64,000 nucleotides of DNA from Agrobacterium cavarae (GTDB taxonomy: Bacteria; Pseudomonadota; Alphaproteobacteria; Rhizobiales; Rhizobiaceae), in assembly GCF_004310285.1 (NCBI RefSeq), contig NZ_SISF01000031.1, positions 61,476-125,475 on the forward strand, read 5' to 3'. The notes beneath the pieces are model-generated. The model worked only from the letters and a program-made list of their open reading frames with translations, was not told where the DNA came from and ran no database searches. A program made the translations under genes and the position numbers. Positions 58,648 through 64,000 of this stretch are shown one piece after another; position 1 is the first letter of the stretch, and the number at the start of each line of letters is the position of its first letter.

Positions 58648-58802
58648 CCCCCCTCTGCCCTGCCGGGCATCTCCCCCTCAAGAGGGGAGATCGGCACGAA
58701 GCGCTCTTCCCATGTCCCATCTGACCGCAGTTTGTGGCAAGGCGGTGCGAAAGTTCGATCTCCCCCCTTGAGGGGGAGATGTCCGGCAGGACAGAGGGGG
58801 GA
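58648..58802. repeat. RIME-like composite palindromic element, second copy
   Basis: Arms at 58648-58694 (CTGCCCTGCCGGGCATCTCC) and 58758-58802 (GATGTCCGGCAGGACAGAGG) match the arms at 9094-9278, again inverted with a spacer of about 63 bases. It lies in the 499-base gap between the AraC and GNAT genes. The first part of the gap (58375-58647) has only short ORFs without support. Confidence 0.8.
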
Positions 58803-58873
58803 TATGCCAAGCATTCAAAGCTGTCTTGGCAACTTTTCAATCCACACGACAGACCCCAAGGGTCCGCCCACCC

Positions 58874-59440
58874 TCAGGAAAAGCGACGGCCGCTCGCAGC
58901 CAGCATGCCGGCCACGCCATCCAGCCAGCCGGGCTTCAGTTCCAGCGCCAGAAAGCGGTTGCGCTCGAAGGGGCCGGGCATGACGAGGTGCTGGGTCTTC
59001 GTCGCGAAGAAGCCGAAGCGCTCGTAATATGCCGCATCGCCGACCAGCAGGATCGCGCCGTGCTCGCGGCGGGTTGCTTCGGAAATGGCAGCGCGCATCA
59101 GCGCCGAGCCGATGCCCTTGCCCTCATGCGCGGCATCGACGGCCAGCGGACCGAGAAGCAGCGCTGCGACCGGGCGGCCTTCGCGGGTCACGCCGGCTTC
59201 GACATTCCACAGGCGCACGGTGCCGATGACATGGCCGTCCTGATCGCGCGCAACCAGCGCCAAACCTTCGGCGGGCACGCGACCGGCGCGGAGCTTTTCC
59301 GACGACTTGCGGCGGCGGCCAGGACCCATGGCGCGGTCCAGCAGGTTTTCGCGCGCGACGATGTCGCCGGCGTTTTCGGTCTCGATGAAGAATGTCTGCG
59401 GCGTGAAGAATGCACGAACCGAATTGAGAACAGCGGCCAT
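58874..59440 (-). CDS. GNAT-family N-acetyltransferase
   Basis: A 188-residue transferase. The acetyl-CoA loop LAVDAAHEGKGIGSALMRAA lies near 98-117, and ILLVGDAAYYERFGFFATKT near 131-150 is the typical yhbS-like end. FERNRFLALELKPGWLDGVA matches the same subgroup (COG3153). GGGAGGCCGGG precedes the ATG. The substrate is unknown. Confidence 0.88.
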   Translation of the reverse strand: MAAVLNSVRAFFTPQTFFIETENAGDIVARENLLDRAMGPGRRRKSSEKLRAGRVPAEGLALVARDQDGHVIGTVRLWNVEAGVTREGRPVAALLLGPLAVDAAHEGKGIGSALMRAAISEATRREHGAILLVGDAAYYERFGFFATKTQHLVMPGPFERNRFLALELKPGWLDGVAGMLAASGRRFS

Positions 59441-59702
59441 CCCGGCCTCCCGTTACCAAGCCGCCCACGAAAGCGGCACCTGCCAGAAACATGTCGCGCA
59501 ACCATCTTGCAACGACAAGGAATGAACCGTTCCGGCCCGGCGCGCGCCGCAAGCTTATCCCTCGACTGGACAGAGGATTGGCAAGCAGGTGTGCGCCAGG
59601 CCCGGGCGTCAGCCGGGCCGGAACGGGAAGATCCGGGAGAACGCCATCCGCCCCAACGGGTGGCGTCTCGCGCAGATCACATTGCTTTGGATCAGTGAAG
59701 CC

Positions 59703-59812
59703 CTAAAGCCTGTCGCGCAAAAGTGTGAAGCGGTTTTGCGATAACGACATGCGATAAGACAAGAACCTTAAAGCGTGAGGAGCAATCTGAAAGATTGCGA
59801 CACGCTTTAAGG
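59703..59812. repeat. Mosaic repeat modules C and D, best copy
   Basis: Module C spans 59708-59757 (TGTCGCGCAAAAGTG; TTTTGCGATAACGACATGCG). Module D is a nested hairpin: outer arms CTTAAAGCGTG (59767-59777) and CACGCTTTAAG (59801-59811), inner arms GCAATCT (59782-59788) and AGATTGC (59792-59798). It abuts the stop codon of the decarboxylase gene and could end its transcript. The rest of the 374-base gap (59441-59702) shows nothing clear. Confidence 0.8.
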
Positions 59813-59814
59813 GT

Positions 59815-60948
59815 TTAGATCACATAGGCCTTCAAGGGCTCGAAGCCGTTGAAAGCGACCGCCGAATAGGTGGTCGTGTAGGCGCCTGTTCCTTCGATCA
59901 GAACTTCGTCGCCGATGGTCAGCGAGACCGGCAGCGGGTACATGTTCTTCTCGTAGAGCACATCGGCGCTGTCGCAGGTCGGACCGGCCAGCACGCAAGG
60001 CTCCATCATGTCCTCATCGCGCGTGGTGCGGATGGGGTAGCGGATGGCTTCGTCCATGGTTTCGGCCAGACCGCCGAACTTGCCGATGTCGAGGAACACC
60101 CAGCGATGGTTGTCATTGTCGGACTTGCGCGAGACGAGAACGACTTCCGCCTTGATCACGCCCGCATTGCCAACCATGCCGCGGCCCGGCTCGATGATGG
60201 TCTTCGGGATCTGGTTGCCGAAGTGCTTGCGCAGCGCCGTGTCGATTGCCTGGCCGTATTCTTCAGCGGCGGGAACGTCGCGAAGATACTTGGTTGGGAA
60301 ACCGCCGCCCATATTGACCATCTGCAGGTGGATGCCCTGCTTGGCAAGAGACGCGAAGACGCGCTTGGCATCGCCAACGGCTGCATCCCATGCGTCGAGG
60401 TTCATCATCTGCGAACCGACATGGAAGGACACGCCGTAGGATTCCAGACCCAGCTGATGGGCATAGACCAGAACATCGACAGCCATCTGCGGCACGCAGC
60501 CGAACTTGCGAGACAGCGGCCATTCGGCGCCTTCGCCATCGGTCAGAACGCGGCAGAATACGCGCGCACCAGGAGCGGCACGGGCAACCTTCTCGACTTC
60601 CTCATGGCTGTCCACGGCGAAGAGATCGATGCCGAGCGCGTGAGCGCGTGCAACATCGCGTTCCTTCTTGATGGTGTTGCCGAAGGAGATGCGGTCGGAG
60701 GTCGCACCGGCATCGAGCGCCATCTGGATTTCAGCCACGGAGGCGCAATCGAAGTTGGAGCCCATGGAGGCGAGCAGCGACAGAATTTCTGGAGCCGGGT
60801 TGGCCTTGACGGCGTAATAGATCGCGCTGTTGGGCAGGGCGTGACGGAACGCGTGGAAGTTGTCACGCACGACGTCGAGATCGACCACAAGGCAGGGACC
60901 TTCGGGACGGCGGGTATTGATGAAGTCGAGGATGCGAGCAGTCGTCAT
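59815..60948 (-). CDS. Ornithine/lysine decarboxylase, alanine-racemase fold
   Basis: A 377-residue PLP enzyme of fold type III that makes putrescine (and possibly cadaverine). The start at 60948 has AGGGAAC upstream and gives the normal length. IYYAVKANPAPEIL contains the PLP lysine 48, VNMGGGFPTKYLRDVPAAEE lies near 213-232 and GPTCDSADVLYEKNMYP carries the active-site cysteine. The reading frame continues upstream without a stop to 61455, including an Arg/Leu-rich stretch (see findings). The long leader resembles speF-type regulated genes. LysR lies divergent. Confidence 0.94.
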   Translation of the reverse strand: MTTARILDFINTRRPEGPCLVVDLDVVRDNFHAFRHALPNSAIYYAVKANPAPEILSLLASMGSNFDCASVAEIQMALDAGATSDRISFGNTIKKERDVARAHALGIDLFAVDSHEEVEKVARAAPGARVFCRVLTDGEGAEWPLSRKFGCVPQMAVDVLVYAHQLGLESYGVSFHVGSQMMNLDAWDAAVGDAKRVFASLAKQGIHLQMVNMGGGFPTKYLRDVPAAEEYGQAIDTALRKHFGNQIPKTIIEPGRGMVGNAGVIKAEVVLVSRKSDNDNHRWVFLDIGKFGGLAETMDEAIRYPIRTTRDEDMMEPCVLAGPTCDSADVLYEKNMYPLPVSLTIGDEVLIEGTGAYTTTYSAVAFNGFEPLKAYVI

Positions 60949-61430
60949 CGTTGTGTTCCCTAACTTGATCCGGCTCCGGAAAATTCCGGAGGACAAAGAA
61001 CGCTCGAGATATGCAAGACGAATCAGCCGGTGGAGGCGCAGATTCATTCGCATACGCTCAAGGCGCAAATATGAACAACGCCCTGCCAGGAGCATTATTC
61101 GGCTTTGTCTGCCATGGGATTGGAGGGAATCATACCCAACCGCACTTACGGCAATGATGGTGTGCCTCTTCAGTACCCCGGCTGATGGAAAGCCGGCAGA
61201 GAACCAGAAAGGCCCGCACCGTCGTTGCTTCGTATGTCCTCGCATATCCGGTTGGCCGGAACAGCGACTGGAGGGGTTAATTCCAGGTACCTTACCGAAC
61301 TCCTCACCACATCGAGGGTCGGCGGACACACATGGGCACGTGCGACTTTGGGCAGACAGGGAGATAAGAATATTCGCCGTCATAATCAAGAGGATTTTTT
61401 CAGCATGTCGCGAATTTTTTCGGCAGTGCT
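60949..61430 (-). ncRNA. Decarboxylase leader, candidate speF-type RNA element
   Basis: The 542-base gap before the decarboxylase holds several stems on the minus strand: CTCCGG-AATTTT-CCGGAG at 60974-60991 just before the ribosome-binding site, and CCGGCT/AGCCGG at 61178-61196. Rfam lists a speF RNA motif upstream of ornithine decarboxylase genes in alphaproteobacteria, which is the position seen here; I could not compare with the covariance model. The LysR promoter must lie in the right part of the gap (about 61360-61480). Confidence 0.5.
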
Positions 61431-61490
61431 TTTCCTGTTGGACAGTGGATTCCAATCGTTCAATTATATGGAACGAACAGGAGTTTATGG

Positions 61491-62384
61491 ATGGACACGC
61501 TGACGCGCATTCGCGCCTTTATCGACGTCGTCGAAGCGGAGGGTTTTTCGGCCGCCGCGCGCAAGACCGGACGCTCCAAGGCGCTGCTGTCCAAATATGT
61601 CCGCGAGCTGGAAGACGATCTCGGCGCGCTGCTTCTCAACCGCACCACAAGGCAGTTTTCGCTGACGGAAGCCGGCCATACCTATTACCGCACCGCCTCG
61701 GATATTCTGAAAGAGATCGACAATCTCGCCGATCTGGTGCGGGAGAAGAATTCCGATCTGAAGGGCAAGCTGAAGCTTTCCGTGCCGCGCACCTTCATCG
61801 ATGCCGATGTCGGCCAGAGCCTCATCGATTTCGCCCGCGAAAATCCCGAGCTTTCCATGGAGATCGTTGCGGACGATCGCTTCGTCGATCTGATCGAGGA
61901 AGGTTTCGACCTCGCGATCCGCATTACCAAGCTGGAGGATTCCGGCCTGATTGCCCGCAAGCTGTCGGATTTTCGCGTCCACGCGGTGGCGACACCGGAT
62001 TTCGTCGCCCGCCATGGGCCACTGGAAAACCCGCAGGATCTCGGAAAAGTCCCCTGCATCATCGATACCAATTCCCGCTTCCAGAACCACATCCGCTATT
62101 TCGAACCAGGCGGCGGCACCAACTCGGTAGCGACGCGCGGGCCGATCGAGGTCAACAGCCCGCAGGCGACGCTGCGCGCCGCGCGCTCTGGGTTGGGCGT
62201 CGCCATCGTGCCGGACTTCATCGCCCGCCCGCATATCCAGTCAGGCGAGCTTGTGACGCTTTTCGATGATTATATTTCCCGCGATCGCGGCATTTACGCG
62301 GTCTATCCGCACCGGCGCTATCTGCCGGCCAAGGTGCGCAGCTTCGTCGATTATCTGTCCAACTGGTTCCGAAAGAACGGTTGA
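61491..62384 (+). CDS. LysR-family regulator
   Basis: A 297-residue regulator. The winged helix reads FIDVVEAEGFSAAARKTGRS followed by KALLSKYVRELEDDLGALLL. The effector domain contains DLAIRITKLEDSGLIARKLS, of the CrgA/DsdC-like branch. CAGGAG precedes the ATG with good spacing. It is divergent from the decarboxylase gene across a long leader; regulation of that gene is possible but not shown. Confidence 0.92.
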   Translation: MDTLTRIRAFIDVVEAEGFSAAARKTGRSKALLSKYVRELEDDLGALLLNRTTRQFSLTEAGHTYYRTASDILKEIDNLADLVREKNSDLKGKLKLSVPRTFIDADVGQSLIDFARENPELSMEIVADDRFVDLIEEGFDLAIRITKLEDSGLIARKLSDFRVHAVATPDFVARHGPLENPQDLGKVPCIIDTNSRFQNHIRYFEPGGGTNSVATRGPIEVNSPQATLRAARSGLGVAIVPDFIARPHIQSGELVTLFDDYISRDRGIYAVYPHRRYLPAKVRSFVDYLSNWFRKNG

Positions 62385-62458
62385 TCGGCTGGCCGCCGAA
62401 ATTCAGACCCAATTTGTTATAGAGTAACCGCAGATTCGCCCGAGGATAAACGCGGCCC

Positions 62459-63106
62459 ATGAAAAAACTCCTTCTGCCAACGGCCGCCTGCGCCGCCGCC
62501 TGTCTTGCGCCGCTCACCGCCTTCGCCCATCCGCATATCTTTGCCGAAGCGCGCATGGAAATCATCGAAGGCGCGGATGGCAATGTGCAGGAAGTGCGCA
62601 ACATCTGGCGCTTCGACGAGATGTTTTCCGCAAGCGTGGTCCTGGATTACGACAAGAACAGCGACGCCAAGCTCGACAAGGAAGAGCTCGCCGAAATCGG
62701 CAACACGGTGCATGAATCGCTGGCGGAATATTCCTATTACACCTTCATCGCGGTGAACGGAAAGAACATCGACTTCAACAAGCCGGACGTCATCCATGTG
62801 GATTACAAGGACGGCCAGATCCTGATGTTCTTCTCGGTCATGCCGAAGAACCCGCTACCGGTGAAGGGCAAGCTCTCCTTCGGCGCCTGGGACCCGACCA
62901 TGTATACGGCCATCGATTTTGCCAAGGATACCGACATCGTGGTGAAGGGTCCGCATCTGGCCGCCTGCAAGCACAAGGTGGTGCGCCCGGACCCGGATGA
63001 AATCATTGCCCAGAACCAGAGCAGCCTCACCGACGCCTTCTTCAACGACCCGACCGGCACCGACATGACCAAGCTCTTTGCGACAAGACTGGAACTGCAA
63101 TGCTAG
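62459..63106 (+). CDS. DUF1007 family periplasmic protein
   Basis: A 215-residue protein with a signal peptide ending LTAFAHPHIFA, where HPH directly after the cleavage site is the DUF1007 hallmark and could bind metal. NIWRFDEMFSASVVLDYDKN and a later YTAIDFAKDTDIVVKGPHLA are family segments. DUF1007 genes commonly precede NicO/RcnA metal transporters, as here. GAGGA lies upstream of the ATG. The function is unproven, probably metal related. Confidence 0.85.
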   Translation: MKKLLLPTAACAAACLAPLTAFAHPHIFAEARMEIIEGADGNVQEVRNIWRFDEMFSASVVLDYDKNSDAKLDKEELAEIGNTVHESLAEYSYYTFIAVNGKNIDFNKPDVIHVDYKDGQILMFFSVMPKNPLPVKGKLSFGAWDPTMYTAIDFAKDTDIVVKGPHLAACKHKVVRPDPDEIIAQNQSSLTDAFFNDPTGTDMTKLFATRLELQC

Positions 63107-63177
63107 AGGATGGCGTTTCACCGCAGGGAGCCCGGCAGGCTGAGGGATTGATGATTACCCTGAAACGCTCGCTTTGG

Positions 63178-63356
63178 GTCATCCTCGGGCTTGACCCGAG
63201 GATCCATGTTTTCAACGGCTCATGGATGGTCAGGTCACCCTCGGAAGTGACCTGGGGGCCGACCATGACGCCGGAGAGGTCGTTGGGTCGGCAAGACTCC
63301 TCCCGCCGCGCAGACGCGCGACGACTGGATTCCTGTCACAAGGACAGGAATGAGGG
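63178..63356. repeat. Composite repeat overlapping the NicO 5' end
   Basis: Three palindromic units are joined: CCTCGGGCTTGACCCGAGG (63183-63201) with the ATCCATGTTTTCAACGGCT tail, CAGGTCAC/GTGACCTG (63231-63238 and 63247-63254), and ATTCCTGTC/GACAGGAAT (63329-63337 and 63343-63351). The first unit is shared with 15576, 23059 and 52620. The element runs into the only in-frame ATG of the NicO gene. Confidence 0.7.
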
Positions 63357-64000
63357 AAGCAAGCTTCTCCTCGCGCTGACCACCCTCACCCTGCTCTTCG
63401 CCTCGCTCAGCATCGCCCACGCCCAATCGCCGCTCGGCATCGGCTCGGCCGAACCCTCCATTTCCGTCGGCGGGCCGCTGGCACCCTTCTTCCAGTGGAT
63501 CAACGTCCACCAGCAGAGTTTCTACCGCGCACTGACCGGCGCGCTGAAAGCCATGCGCGAAGACCCATGGGCGCTGACCTCGCTGATCGGCCTCTCCTTT
63601 GCCTATGGCGTGTTCCACGCGGCAGGCCCCGGCCATGGCAAGGCGGTGATTTCCTCCTACATGATCGCCAACGAGACGCAGCTGAAACGCGGCATCCTGA
63701 TCTCCTTCGTCTCGGCGCTGATTCAAGGCGCGGTCGCCATCCTCCTCGTCGTCGCGGCCTATTTCGTGCTGCGCGGCACCTCCATCACCATGACCAAGGC
63801 GACGCAGGCGATGGAAATTGCCAGCTTCGCCATGGTCGCGCTCTTCGGCGCCTGGCTCTTGGCGCGCAAGATCTGGAGCATGCTGCATCGGCGCTCTGAT
63901 CATCACGCGCTCGCATCCCCGCAAACATCCTCACCGGCCCTTGCCGCATCGTCATCGGCCTCGCCTGTCGCAAGCGCCAGCTTGTCTGCCAGCCCCGCGC
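63265..64000 (+). CDS. NicO-family nickel/cobalt transporter, 3' end outside the window
   Basis: The frame is open to the window end. After a signal-like hydrophobic stretch (KLLLALTTLTLLFASLSIAH at 63361-63420) come GPLAPFFQWINVHQQSFYRA, then AYGVFHAAGPGHGKAVISSY, the histidine signature of NicO/RcnA transporters, and further helices. A Ser/Ala-rich loop follows at the end of the window. The start is uncertain: the ATG at 63265 is the only one in frame and lies in a repeat, giving a 32-residue polar leader before the signal; another ATG at 63350 is out of frame. The preceding DUF1007 gene fits a metal-export role. Confidence 0.75.
   Translation, partial: MTPERSLGRQDSSRRADARRLDSCHKDRNEGSKLLLALTTLTLLFASLSIAHAQSPLGIGSAEPSISVGGPLAPFFQWINVHQQSFYRALTGALKAMREDPWALTSLIGLSFAYGVFHAAGPGHGKAVISSYMIANETQLKRGILISFVSALIQGAVAILLVVAAYFVLRGTSITMTKATQAMEIASFAMVALFGAWLLARKIWSMLHRRSDHHALASPQTSSPALAASSSASPVASASLSASPA

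Noticed and set aside
61057..61455. Full-length extension of the decarboxylase frame to 61455
   Set aside because: The upper part has no protein-like pattern and would more than halve the leader; only the last 36 codons deserve a look.

Overview
The window comes from an alphaproteobacterium of the family Rhizobiaceae, most likely in the Agrobacterium/Allorhizobium/Neorhizobium group. The evidence is a GC-rich coding style, a glgP-glgB-glgC-glgA-pgm-glgX glycogen cluster whose GlgA reads very like the Agrobacterium tumefaciens enzyme, a heterotetrameric sarcosine oxidase operon, an aa3-type oxidase small subunit, and intergenic mosaic palindromes typical of rhizobia. No tRNA, rRNA, CRISPR array, transposase or prophage gene was recognised.

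Layout. 1-11.4 kb: glycogen synthesis and breakdown, tightly coupled from glgP to pgm, with glgX behind a repeat element. 11.6-15.5 kb: a MaoC-type hydratase, a DUF2332 protein, an APC amino-acid permease and a LysE exporter. 15.6-21.1 kb (minus strand): soxB, an unusual small secreted protein, soxD, soxA, soxG. 21.4-22.9 kb: rpsU and a TPR lipoprotein. 23.3-29.4 kb: an RND efflux operon with two membrane-fusion lipoproteins and a divergent TetR regulator with a clear candidate operator. 29.5-34 kb: an accessory-looking block (GNAT, a DUF1963/YwqG protein, a SUKH-like protein, an S41 peptidase). 34-38.4 kb: two LysR/oxidoreductase divergent pairs and a small monooxygenase. 38.5-42.4 kb: an HWE histidine kinase, a GGDEF protein, a secreted protein and a cytochrome oxidase small subunit. 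42.9-46.4 kb: a TRAP transporter with DctQ-DctM facing its DctP binding protein. 46.8-51.3 kb: a class-I glutamine-amidotransferase-like hydrolase, a 2-hydroxyacid dehydrogenase, LacI and MarR regulators and a creatininase-family hydrolase. 51.4-53.7 kb: a COG0523 metallochaperone GTPase with a WD40 partner. 53.8-58.4 kb: a glyoxalase-like protein, OmpW, a chemoreceptor and an AraC regulator. 58.9-64 kb: a GNAT enzyme, ornithine/lysine decarboxylase with a long leader, a LysR regulator, a DUF1007 protein and the start of a NicO metal exporter.

How they work together. GlgC, GlgA and GlgB make glycogen, GlgP and GlgX break it down, and Pgm links both to glucose-6-phosphate. SoxBDAG demethylates sarcosine with folate. 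The efflux, TRAP, LysE, APC and NicO systems handle solute traffic, mostly next to their own regulators.

Most interesting unexplained items: a 29-codon ORF with a near-perfect Shine-Dalgarno overlapping a terminator hairpin (45.0 kb); the 540-nt leader of the decarboxylase gene with an Arg/Leu-rich in-frame extension; the secreted protein embedded in the sox operon; a NicO gene whose 5' end lies in a mosaic repeat; and a modular family of nested-hairpin repeats scattered through the window. No clear new multi-gene system was proven.
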